Shown piece after piece: positions 44,155 through 52,245 of a stretch of 64,000 nucleotides of DNA. Below the pieces are notes generated by a model. It did no database searches and was not told the origin of the DNA. It worked only from the letters and a program-made list of their open reading frames with translations. Location: NCBI RefSeq assembly GCF_032878955.1, contig NZ_CP043839.1, positions 1,798,001-1,862,000 on the forward strand, given 5' to 3'. A program made the translations under genes and the position numbers. Each line of letters opens with the position of its first letter. The stretch's first letter is position 1. This DNA is from Butyricimonas paravirosa (GTDB lineage Bacteria; Bacteroidota; Bacteroidia; Bacteroidales; Marinifilaceae).

Positions 44155-47100
44155 TTATTTACTCACGTAAACAATTTTTACAGCATCTCCTTGAATAATT
44201 TGATCAATCTCGCTCCCTTTATCACTCAACTCGATACTCAGTTTTCCTTTCTCCAAATAAAATTGTCCTAGTAAAAACCAAGAATCAAGCGTCCTCTCTC
44301 TCACATTTAGCTCAGCAGAATACACGTTTACCCCACTTTTGACAGTATAATACTGCATATATTTTAGTTTCGCTAACGCATAAGGGTCCCGTTGTACTTT
44401 TATCGTCTTAGAAATTCCCCCTACTGGGCTATAAATATAAATCTCATAATTTCCATCAGTCAAGATCTCAGTATTCCAAGATACAACCGATTTTCCCTCA
44501 CCGACCAATTTATATACAGCACTTCGAACAGGAGAACCGTAGGCATTCTCATTCACATAAACCCGCCAACCCTCTTTACCATCAGCAACGGGTTCATAAT
44601 CATATATATCATTAATATTTTTCTCTTCTTTCCCGAATAAATCCCGAAACCACAATTCACGTTTTTTAGGTATATAAAATCCGGCATCCTCGTTATCCAC
44701 AATAATCTCAGAGGATCCTCCACGTTGTAAAAAATACGCTTTTTCTTTCAGATAAACGCTCTCTTTTACCTCTCCCGTTAGTTGGTGACTGAAATCACTT
44801 TTAATCTGCCGAGGATAATTTTTAGAAATTCCTAAATCAAGTACCGGTATTTGCTTACACAACAGGGTTAAAACTTTTCCTGTCCCTGCATTAATCTTGA
44901 TATTCCGATAATAAATGTTATCACTAGAATAATAAGCTCTAGAAAAAAGCCCCGTATTCTTTTGTTCTACTAACGAGACAATCCCATCAACCTCACTATC
45001 ATTATACAATTCTAATACCACACGATATTTCCCGGTTTTATTCGGTTCTGAAGCTAATAAACCAGATAACTTAAGAAATTGATCGAATTCTATATCCCCT
45101 ACACATTCATCAATTTTCTCTACTCGAAATTTTTTAAGGACATACACTGGTATAGACTTCTGATTATACCACCCTGACAATATCGCTTTACAATCCACAC
45201 CACGGGCAATTTCAAGCTTACGACTTATATTCTCAAAATTCATTTCCTGAAAATACAAACCACGAGTACAGGAATCAACAAATGCATATAACTCTTTAGG
45301 CTGTATTCCATAGAATGTAAAATGTCGAAATAGATCGTCCGTTTTTAGAGAAAGAATCTTCTCGTACACTTCGCCCGATAATGATGAATCATCACCAGCA
45401 TCAGCCATACTATGATTCTTCAAATAGTTGATAGCCTTTCCTTCCAATAATTTTTGTCTATAATAATCTTTCTTCGCCACTCTCGCTGATTCAGACTTCA
45501 CCACTCCCAAGAAAATATGATCCAATATAGGGAAATCAGTACTTTTTACTTGAAACACCTGCTCATAAAACATCGGAGATAAATAATAATTATTTAATTT
45601 CTGCTCCAAATGCTCCCCTTTCTTCTCTTCCCACCCTAACGTGAAAGGATTAAACTCCATATACCCGGTAAGCAAAGTCTTCCAATGATACTTTCTCAAA
45701 AACAAGCCCTCGATCAACTGTTTAATGATGAACTGTTCCTTTTCCTTATCAGAATATCTATCCGCTATTAACGGTATATAACAAGCAGAAATCGTCATCC
45801 TTTTAACTTGTCCTCCTTTTTTCTCCTGCCTCATGTCCATGCAATAACCGACACCTCGCTCCGGCAGAAAAACAATTTCAGGTTGCACGTACCCACTCCC
45901 TCCTTGCCACTCCCGATAATATGATGTAAAAGAGAGTGGAGTTTCTACAATTTGAAACCGAGAATAGGGAAAAGGACGCCCCATCATTTCTTCCAATGTC
46001 CCTTTGGATTCCCGAATGGTTTCTGATAAAAATTCCTCCACGTGATTTAAACCACGAAACACATCAAGGCTATTCTTAAACATATACAACTCGTAACGTA
46101 TCCCATCCACATTTATCATCCGGCCGATATAATCTCCCATACAAAGAGATAAACCGGTTACGGGATTCCTATTTTTAAATACCACCCGATCTCTATACAC
46201 GCTTTTTTCCCCCTGCGAGATAACTTTCTGTTTTCCATGTCCGGATATAGTCAAATTGAAAATCGTAAACTGTCGGGAAACATCAAACGGAGAAACAGGA
46301 TTCACCGGGGGGACCGTCACAGGATACCAAAGACACTCAGGCAACAATAGCGTGTAATCTTTTCCTAAAAAAACATTCCGTTTACCGAAACGACATGTCA
46401 GATAACTACACGTTCGTGTATCTTGATAAGATATATCAGGCACATCAAGATAACAAATTCGATCATCAATTCCTCCCGCATACACGATCTCTATTTTCAT
46501 TTTGCCAGCGGAAGAGACCCTCTTATTCACGATAACCACCTGACCTTCCCGTCTAAATGACATCTCTTCTCCCTGAACTTTCAAAGAACTTATCTTTAAC
46601 GCCGGATTCAAAAAAAACACGATTTCATCCAATTCTCGACCCAATCGATTCTCCACGAATAATCGACTCTTGCAAGAAATTGTTGCTCCTGCATGATAAA
46701 GTTCTATATCTTGATTCACTAAAGCAAGGTAATCTTTCTCCCGATATTGAGTATATATATCCCGATAAAACTCTCTCGTCTTATTCTCATCGTACTTTTC
46801 CTTGTAACACACGAAACCACAACAGATTCCACCTAAAAATAAGAACAAAAGAAAAACCGTCCCTACTGAAACACGCGAACAATTCGGCAGGCGATAAAAA
46901 CATTTTATCGCTAAAACTAAAAAGAAACTACCTATCAAGAACCAACAAGATCGCTGAAAAAGATAGTAAGATAACTCCGGGTGTCCAACCTGTCCCGATA
47001 ACGCATTAGGCAAGGATATTCCCAAAGAATCCATTATTCCCTCCCGTGTAAAATAAAGGTTCAGAAAAAAACAAAAGAAAAGGATTACCAGACCAATACT

Positions 47101-47625
47101 CTGTTTTCTAAATCCAGAGAACAAGAAAAAGGAAAAACCGGTATAAAATACCATAGAGGGAATAAACAATGTCAAAAAATAAAATAAATACGCCCACAAA
47201 GAAAATGGAGCTGTACTAAAAAACAAGTGAACACAAAGCCCCAAGAAAAGCGAAAATAATGCACCTACTCCAAAACTGACCAAGAACCCTAGATAATACC
47301 CCAACACCAATTCCCAGTTACTTACCGAACGATAATGAACCGTCTCCATCGTGTCAAGCCCTCGCTCCCGAGTAAAGTAATTTCCTGCTAGAAAAATAAC
47401 GACAAAAGCCTGCAATATTGTATAAATATACAAATTCATGTACGGGATGAAAGAAGCCATCGTAATTAACCCCGAAATATTGTAGCGGGTCACATTTCCT
47501 TGAAAAATTAATTGAAATATGAATATTCCCACGCAAGAAAAAATTAGAAAAAAACGAAATAACCAACTCCGAAAAACGAGCCGACAACTAATTCTCGCAA
47601 TGTGTATGACCGTATTAAAGTCCAT
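44155..47625 (-). CDS. Fusion of ABC-2-type permease, zinc-less M1-peptidase-like region and golvesin-like domain
   Basis: A 1156-residue protein. Residues 1-275 hold about seven membrane segments in an ABC-2 permease arrangement (GNYFTRERGLDTMETVHYRSVSNWELVLGYY is the coupling-loop-like motif). Residues about 290-800 look like the M1 aminopeptidase module seen in ABC-permease/M1 fusions, but the HExxH is absent (the site reads IIKQLIEGLFL). The last 110 residues (DGNYEIYIYSP to LGQFYLEKGKLSIELSDKG) resemble a golvesin C-terminal sandwich. Start: ATG at 47625 behind AGGAGG, rather than an in-frame codon 19 residues earlier. No ABC ATPase gene is adjacent. It sits between the sigma and anti-sigma genes. 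Function unknown; an envelope protein handling peptides or protein substrates is possible. Confidence 0.8.
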   Translation of the reverse strand: MDFNTVIHIARISCRLVFRSWLFRFFLIFSCVGIFIFQLIFQGNVTRYNISGLITMASFIPYMNLYIYTILQAFVVIFLAGNYFTRERGLDTMETVHYRSVSNWELVLGYYLGFLVSFGVGALFSLFLGLCVHLFFSTAPFSLWAYLFYFLTLFIPSMVFYTGFSFFLFSGFRKQSIGLVILFFCFFLNLYFTREGIMDSLGISLPNALSGQVGHPELSYYLFQRSCWFLIGSFFLVLAIKCFYRLPNCSRVSVGTVFLLFLFLGGICCGFVCYKEKYDENKTREFYRDIYTQYREKDYLALVNQDIELYHAGATISCKSRLFVENRLGRELDEIVFFLNPALKISSLKVQGEEMSFRREGQVVIVNKRVSSAGKMKIEIVYAGGIDDRICYLDVPDISYQDTRTCSYLTCRFGKRNVFLGKDYTLLLPECLWYPVTVPPVNPVSPFDVSRQFTIFNLTISGHGKQKVISQGEKSVYRDRVVFKNRNPVTGLSLCMGDYIGRMINVDGIRYELYMFKNSLDVFRGLNHVEEFLSETIRESKGTLEEMMGRPFPYSRFQIVETPLSFTSYYREWQGGSGYVQPEIVFLPERGVGYCMDMRQEKKGGQVKRMTISACYIPLIADRYSDKEKEQFIIKQLIEGLFLRKYHWKTLLTGYMEFNPFTLGWEEKKGEHLEQKLNNYYLSPMFYEQVFQVKSTDFPILDHIFLGVVKSESARVAKKDYYRQKLLEGKAINYLKNHSMADAGDDSSLSGEVYEKILSLKTDDLFRHFTFYGIQPKELYAFVDSCTRGLYFQEMNFENISRKLEIARGVDCKAILSGWYNQKSIPVYVLKKFRVEKIDECVGDIEFDQFLKLSGLLASEPNKTGKYRVVLELYNDSEVDGIVSLVEQKNTGLFSRAYYSSDNIYYRNIKINAGTGKVLTLLCKQIPVLDLGISKNYPRQIKSDFSHQLTGEVKESVYLKEKAYFLQRGGSSEIIVDNEDAGFYIPKKRELWFRDLFGKEEKNINDIYDYEPVADGKEGWRVYVNENAYGSPVRSAVYKLVGEGKSVVSWNTEILTDGNYEIYIYSPVGGISKTIKVQRDPYALAKLKYMQYYTVKSGVNVYSAELNVRERTLDSWFLLGQFYLEKGKLSIELSDKGSEIDQIIQGDAVKIVYVSK

Positions 47626-47656
47626 AAGCCTCCTAGCTACAAGATTATTTACAAAC

Positions 47657-48079
47657 TTAATTTTGCGTAATCCATGAAACAATTAATCCTGGATAAAATT
47701 CCTCAAACATTCTAGCAAATCCTTCCGCCAAATCGAACATCACTTGTTCCAAATATTGTGGATCAGTATGTCCCATATACAATGTAAATTGATACCCAAG
47801 AGAAATACTTGTCCAATCATCCCCATAAATGACAACAAGTCCTATATGTTCTTTCAAATTTTCTGCAATCTTTTTTATTGAATTTTCAATATTATACCTT
47901 GCTTCCATTTCTGTTATACTAGGACTAACATAAGTAAAATCCAATACATCACAAATAGTATATACTGTTTTTGAAGAAAGTTCAACACGATTCTCAAATA
48001 TTTACCCTTGAGATAAATTCCAAGGAGAAAACATCCATCCAAGAGAGGATATAAACAAAAGACAAATCACCTTTTTCAT
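47657..48079 (-). pseudogene. Small secreted protein gene interrupted by an in-frame TAA
   Basis: An ATG at 48079 opens MKKVICLLFISSLGWMFSPW, a clear signal peptide, and the frame continues to a stop at 47657 (140 sense codons minus one). Codon 26 (48002-48004) is TAA: the text reads NLSQG-stop-IFENRVELSS. A single C-to-T change would restore CAA (Gln), giving the usual SQGQ signal-peptidase context. The downstream part (from residue 46, 95 residues open from an internal TTG/ATG) has no recognised domain. It is preceded by a candidate ECF promoter. Either a recent nonsense mutation or a sequencing error; readthrough is unlikely but untested. Confidence 0.7.
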
Positions 48080-48130
48080 AACGTTATAATGTTTTAATTA
48101 TTAATTATAAGTTCCCCAACTTATAACAAT

Positions 48131-48158
48131 AAACAGGTACTCTCTCAAAAGGATGACA
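48131..48158 (-). promoter_or_regulatory. Candidate ECF-sigma promoter upstream of the secreted gene and permease fusion
   Basis: On the minus strand: TGTCATCCTTTT (48158-48147), 8 nt, ACCTGTTT (48138-48131). Identical 12-mer and 7 of 8 identical positions in the second box, same spacer length as 44114-44141. It is 52 bp before the disrupted ORF. The rest of the 256-bp gap to the sigma gene shows no gene. Confidence 0.6.
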
Positions 48159-48335
48159 GTAAATATAAATTATTTTTCTCTTTCTATATATTTCTATTGT
48201 GTAATTTAATTACGCAAAATACACAATAAATAATACCATGATTAAGTTCAAAACCATCATGAATACTACCTTAATCAAAAAAGGAATATTATATGACTAG
48301 AATTTACCATATAGCTCCATTCACACCTCTATCGA

Positions 48336-48875
48336 TCAAAAAAACATAAGTATCACCACCGGATAAAGATGTTGCAACCGCTCCCGCAGATACTTTTTAG
48401 CTCGCTGACGTTGCGTCTTCACGGTTGACTCGGCCACATCCAGTTGCTCGCAAATGGTCTTAATATCCAACATCTCGATATAACTCATCTTGAAAATACG
48501 CTGACATTCAGTAGGTAATTCATCAATAGCGGCAAAGATTTCCTCGAAAACATCCGTTTCTACCTGAAAACAAAAAACATCTTCCTCATCAGGAGCTTTC
48601 AACCCCAAACGACGATTCGCTTTTGCCCGGACCTGCAATTTTTCCAGATAATTCAATGCCGCATTCTGGACACAATTATACAAGAATGATTTTAACGCCG
48701 ATTGATTCTCGAATTTTCCCTTGGATTCCCAAAAACGAAGAAACACCTCTTGCACAATATCCCTTGCCGCCTCATCATCTCGCACGAACTTATTGGCGAA
48801 ATAACATAGTGACGCATAATATTTATGAAATACACTTTCAAATATTTCCGGTTGTTTCACGTTCAGTATATCCAC
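48336..48875 (-). CDS. ECF RNA polymerase sigma factor (Bacteroidota sigma-70 expansion family)
   Basis: A 179-residue ECF sigma factor. Region 2 (about 15-75) includes YYASLCYFANKFVRDDEAARDIVQEVF for core and -10 binding; region 4 (about 115-170) has LPTECQRIFKMSYIEMLD, IKTICEQLDVAESTVKTQRQRAKKYL, a helix-turn-helix for -35 contact. No extra domains. It opens the locus and should be held by the FecR protein encoded further downstream. Its own promoter looks like the housekeeping type (TATTTTTG). Confidence 0.94.
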   Translation of the reverse strand: MDILNVKQPEIFESVFHKYYASLCYFANKFVRDDEAARDIVQEVFLRFWESKGKFENQSALKSFLYNCVQNAALNYLEKLQVRAKANRRLGLKAPDEEDVFCFQVETDVFEEIFAAIDELPTECQRIFKMSYIEMLDIKTICEQLDVAESTVKTQRQRAKKYLRERLQHLYPVVILMFF

Positions 48876-48927
48876 TAATATCTTATTTTAGTCGTTAAAC
48901 CATTGCGACTCGCCCTACCTCTCGCAT

Positions 48928-48935
48928 CAAAAATA
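48928..48935 (-). promoter_or_regulatory. Putative housekeeping -7 box of the ECF sigma gene
   Basis: TATTTTTG on the minus strand within an imperfect inverted repeat (CTCG...AAAAAT AC ATTTTT...CGAG, 48921-48950). TTTG at 48961-48964 is 25 bp upstream, longer than ideal. The remaining gap to 49193 holds an unexplained 50-codon open stretch (49006-49155, minus) and a TTCATGG/CCATGAA hairpin (49061-49079). No gene is supported. Confidence 0.45.
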
Positions 48936-49193
48936 CATTTTTCTAACGAGAAACATATAACAAACAAGAAAATTATTTAATCAAAATAAACACGAACAAC
49001 AACTACACCTCATCCCCTACCACCAATCCCACGCTAATAGAGGCCCGGTTCCCTTTACTATTCATGGCAAAACCATGAACCACGACTTCATGAATATTCC
49101 AACCTATATTTAAATGGAGATTTTCGAGAAGATAGCCTCGGGACAGGGAAAGCTCCTACCGGACCTCATGAACCCCGACCTAGACAACCCGCT

Positions 49194-50195
49194 TCACAAA
49201 TCCTTGAAAAAACGAGTCGTCTCTTCAAGCGTATGAAAATGAAAATCGGGAAAAAGAGACAACACCTTCGCACTGGAATAACGGGATTTATGTTGAGACG
49301 AGCGAGCCGTTTCCTCCGTGAAAGCCGGTTTCTTTCCCGTGAACAGAGCCACGAAAGCCAGTAACCGCCACGCCAAACCTGTCATCCACGGTGCCATCCG
49401 AATACGAGGTGGGCGCTTGCCCACGACACGGGCAATCACGGTAAACAACTCCCGATAAGAATAATTTCCCCCACATAATACGAAACGCTCTCCCCGAATA
49501 GCACTGTCTTTCGCCAAACGAATCATCAACTCGCAGACATCCCGCACATCCACGTATCCATTCACGCCTTCCGTGTAGAAAGGCATCCCCTTACTCGCCT
49601 GTTCAAACAACTTGACACTACTTCGTCCCCGTAACCCCGCCCCCAAAATAATAGCCGGGTTCACGATCACAACATCCAGTCCTTGACGGACATACTTCCA
49701 GACAATTTTCTCAGCCTCCCCTTTACTACCAGAATAAAGCGAGTGGACCGACCCCGGAATCTCCGGTGTATTCTCGTCAATCACGACACTCTCGTTGGGA
49801 GCGTCCCCCAAAGCGGCAATCGAACTCACGAAACACAGGCGTACCCCACGTTCCAAACAAATCTTACAAATATTTTCCGTCCCCTTGATATTCGTTTCCA
49901 GCAAAGTATTCCGATCGCTGCCATTGAAAGAAACCATGGCCGCACAATGATAAACGGTATCCACTTTTTCCACAAACGGGGCCACAGATTCCCCATCCAA
50001 CACATTCCCAACCACCCAATTCACCCGGGATATGGCATCTCCCGGAGAATCAAAATAACACGAAAAGAGAGCCATCGTCTCTTCAACGTGGCTCTTATCT
50101 CTTTTTAGCGCGATGATCGTCTCACCGCATCGTGCCAAATGACACAGTAAATGGCTACCCAGTAAACCGGTAGCCCCGGTTACCATTACTGCCAA
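49194..50195 (-). CDS. NAD-dependent epimerase/dehydratase (extended SDR)
   Basis: A 333-residue extended short-chain dehydrogenase: GATGLLGSH at 7-15 is the NAD(P) loop, VYHCAAMVSF the conserved fourth strand, CFVSSIAALG, and the catalytic YSGSKGEAEK (Tyr and Lys) at about 154-163, then NPAIILGAG. It resembles DFR-like and 3-beta-HSD-like subgroups; the substrate is not predictable. Overlaps the end of the OsmC gene by 10 bp, so the two are translationally coupled. Confidence 0.9.
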   Translation of the reverse strand: MAVMVTGATGLLGSHLLCHLARCGETIIALKRDKSHVEETMALFSCYFDSPGDAISRVNWVVGNVLDGESVAPFVEKVDTVYHCAAMVSFNGSDRNTLLETNIKGTENICKICLERGVRLCFVSSIAALGDAPNESVVIDENTPEIPGSVHSLYSGSKGEAEKIVWKYVRQGLDVVIVNPAIILGAGLRGRSSVKLFEQASKGMPFYTEGVNGYVDVRDVCELMIRLAKDSAIRGERFVLCGGNYSYRELFTVIARVVGKRPPRIRMAPWMTGLAWRLLAFVALFTGKKPAFTEETARSSQHKSRYSSAKVLSLFPDFHFHTLEETTRFFKDL

Positions 50196-50593
50196 TTAAA
50201 CACGAAATTTTGTTTCACATCCGGATGTAAACTCAAATGCACTGGGCAAGTATGTGCCACACGTTCGAGAATCTTTTTCTCCTTCTCGGAATAACCGTTA
50301 GCCGGCATATTAAAGATCACGTCAATCTCAGCAATACGACGAGGTTCTGCCGCCATCTTCTTGGTAATCTCGATCTCGGCTCCCGCCAAATCAATACCGT
50401 TATTTTTAGCATAAATTCCCATGATTGTCATGGCACAAGCGGCCAATGACGTGGAACACAAGTCGGTTGGAGAGAAAGCCTCACCTTTCCCGTTATTATC
50501 TGTCGGTGCATCCGTGATAATCTTTGTACCACTCTGCAAATGCGTACACTCCAAACGCAAATCTCCTAAATATTTTGCTTTTACTGTTGCCAT
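50186..50593 (-). CDS. OsmC family protein (peroxiredoxin-like)
   Basis: A 135-residue OsmC/Ohr-fold protein: TDLCSTSLAACAMTIMGIYA carries the first conserved Cys, and VAHTCPVHLSLHPDV the second (CPV). The pair reduces organic hydroperoxides through a thiol cycle. It is of the short OsmC/YhfA-like type. First gene of a two-gene operon with the SDR. -7 box TATCTTTG 28 bp upstream. Confidence 0.92.
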   Translation of the reverse strand: MATVKAKYLGDLRLECTHLQSGTKIITDAPTDNNGKGEAFSPTDLCSTSLAACAMTIMGIYAKNNGIDLAGAEIEITKKMAAEPRRIAEIDVIFNMPANGYSEKEKKILERVAHTCPVHLSLHPDVKQNFVFNWQ

Positions 50594-50620
50594 ATCCTTT
50601 TTCTTTTATGTTTTATTTTT

Positions 50621-50628
50621 CAAAGATA
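50621..50628 (-). promoter_or_regulatory. -7 box of the osmC-SDR operon
   Basis: TATCTTTG on the minus strand, 28 bp before the OsmC ATG. Confidence 0.55.
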
Positions 50629-50745
50629 GTAAATTTCACACAAAATCATCCATCCGAAAGAAAATTTGATATTTTTTCCGGAAATCCGAATTTCTAGCAC
50701 AATTTTTGATAATACACAAATATCCCTATTGACACTTTTCTTATG

Positions 50746-50799
50746 CCGGGTGGCTTTTCATATTCCTACCACACCACACACACGACAAAAGCCACCCGG
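50746..50799 (-). terminator. Long-stem terminator of the yraN gene
   Basis: CCGGGTGGCTTTT (50746-50758) and AAAAGCCACCCGG (50787-50799): a 13-bp perfect stem with a 28-nt loop. It is T-rich on the outgoing minus strand. Confidence 0.75.
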
Positions 50800-50803
50800 T
50801 TCT

Positions 50804-51154
50804 TTAAAACAAGTCAATGACTTCTTTTATATATTCCAGATGCATTTCGGCCCCAGTGACCACAACCAAATCGAATCGTATTTCCCGGTGAACGTTCTTT
50901 TTCGTTAGATAAGCGGCACCTGCAGCTTGCAGATTCCTCTTTTTTCTGTAATCCAGCAAATCGAAAAGTGACACATTGTCATCTGCCCGGGTTTTCACCT
51001 CCACCACGACCAGTACCTCCCCATCAAGACACACGAAATCCAGTTCCCGGTGTCCCACCCGCCAGTTTCTCTCTAGAACCGTGTACCCCATATCCAAAAG
51101 ATACCGGTTCACCTTTTCTTCCCCGTATTCGCCCAGTTTATTATGCCACGCCAT
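50804..51154 (-). CDS. YraN/UPF0102 family endonuclease-fold protein
   Basis: A 116-residue restriction-endonuclease-fold protein. MAWHNKLGEYGEEKVNRYL, LERNWRVGHRELDFVCLDGEVLVVVEVKTR carries the D-x(n)-EVK nuclease core. An upstream in-frame codon (51217) would add 21 residues; the ATG at 51154 gives the usual N-terminus and length. The family is Holliday-junction-resolvase-like and its biological role is unresolved. Monocistronic. Confidence 0.88.
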   Translation of the reverse strand: MAWHNKLGEYGEEKVNRYLLDMGYTVLERNWRVGHRELDFVCLDGEVLVVVEVKTRADDNVSLFDLLDYRKKRNLQAAGAAYLTKKNVHREIRFDLVVVTGAEMHLEYIKEVIDLF

Positions 51155-51309
51155 AGTACAGTCTTCCCCTAATTTACAGCCTAAAAAGAGTTTCGCAATG
51201 TTATATAAATCTATCATAAAAGCAAAATTTTTTAGTCAAAAATCCTATACCCCGCATCGTTTTTAAGATTCAAGTGGTTTATTTCGAGAGAGGTTTATTC
51301 CAAAGTAGT

Positions 51310-51340
51310 TTTGAAATCTGAACCAAAATGCCTATCTTTG
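51310..51340 (+). promoter_or_regulatory. Promoter of the glycogen-synthase-like gene
   Basis: -33 TTTG (51310-51313), 19-bp spacer, -7 TATCTTTG (51333-51340). It matches the Bacteroidota consensus fully and shows that the ATG at 51328 cannot be the start. Confidence 0.8.
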
Positions 51341-51366
51341 TATGGTTTTTGGGAAAAGTAGTAGTT

Positions 51367-52173
51367 ATGGCTAAAAAAAGAGTTTTATTCATTTCTCAAG
51401 AGATAGTTCCTTATCTGCCGGAATCAGAAATGGCAAATATTGGAAGATTTCTACCTCAAGGGATACAAGACAAAGGTAAAGAGATTAGAACATTCATGCC
51501 CCGTTACGGCTGCATCAATGAAAGACGGAATCAACTTCACGAGGTAATTCGCCTTTCCGGAATGAACCTGATCATCAACGACACGGATCATCCGCTAATC
51601 ATCAAGGTCGCCTCGATCCAAGCTGCACGAATGCAGGTTTATTTCATCGACAACGAGGATTATTTTCAACGTAAGCACACGATCTCCGACGAGGAAGGAA
51701 ACTTTTTCCCGGACAACGATGAAAGATCTATTTTCTTCGCCCGGGGAGTATTCGAAACCGTGCGCAAGCTAAGATGGGCTCCTGACTTGATCTATTGCCA
51801 AGGATGGTTCACCGCACTAGTTCCTCTTTACTTGAAAAAAGAATATCATGATGACCCTGTTTTCTCCAAAACGAAAGTAGTATTCTCTACTTATAACGAC
51901 AAATTCGAGGGGAAACTGGATGAAAAATTCGGGGAAAAAGCGATCACGGAAGGGGTTGCCCGGAAAGACGTGGCGCTTTTAAAAGACCCGACATACACGA
52001 ATATTAATAAATTGGCATTCCAATACGCTGACGGAATCATTTTCAACCACAAAGACGTGGACGATGAACTCCGTACCTTTGCCACCGATCTGAAGAAACC
52101 TACCTTGGAATACCCGGGCGAGCAAAGTTACATCGAGGCTTATTCCGACTTTTTCGACAAGATTATTGAATAA
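51367..52173 (+). CDS. GT5 glycogen/starch synthase-like protein, N-terminal half only
   Basis: A 268-residue protein equal to the starch-synthase catalytic (GT5) N-terminal Rossmann domain: RVLFISQEIVPYLPESEMANI opens it, then PDLIYCQGWFTALVPLYLK (the HxWHTG-like segment) and FSTYNDKFEG. The second glycosyltransferase domain of full GlgA (about 480 residues) is missing. Such short forms are common in Bacteroidota, so this is not a fresh truncation. Activity is uncertain. A terminator separates it from glmS. Confidence 0.85.
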   Translation: MAKKRVLFISQEIVPYLPESEMANIGRFLPQGIQDKGKEIRTFMPRYGCINERRNQLHEVIRLSGMNLIINDTDHPLIIKVASIQAARMQVYFIDNEDYFQRKHTISDEEGNFFPDNDERSIFFARGVFETVRKLRWAPDLIYCQGWFTALVPLYLKKEYHDDPVFSKTKVVFSTYNDKFEGKLDEKFGEKAITEGVARKDVALLKDPTYTNINKLAFQYADGIIFNHKDVDDELRTFATDLKKPTLEYPGEQSYIEAYSDFFDKIIE

Positions 52174-52180
52174 CAATATA

Positions 52181-52214
52181 AACAAGCGGCAATGGTTGTT
52201 ATGCCGCTTGTTTT
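52181..52214 (+). terminator. Terminator after the GT5 gene
   Basis: AACAAGCGGCA (52181-52191) and TGCCGCTTGTT (52202-52212), an 11-bp stem with TTTT following. Confidence 0.85.
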
Positions 52215-52245
52215 CATTAATATAAATCATTAAAACATAACATTT

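Noticed and set aside
48002..48004. Programmed stop-codon readthrough or selenocysteine at the in-frame stop
   Set aside because: The stop is TAA, not TGA, and there is no hairpin characteristic of recoding next to it.
49114..49236. 40-codon plus-strand ORF between the sigma gene and the SDR gene
   Set aside because: No ribosome-binding context or recognisable similarity, and its end overlaps the SDR gene on the other strand.
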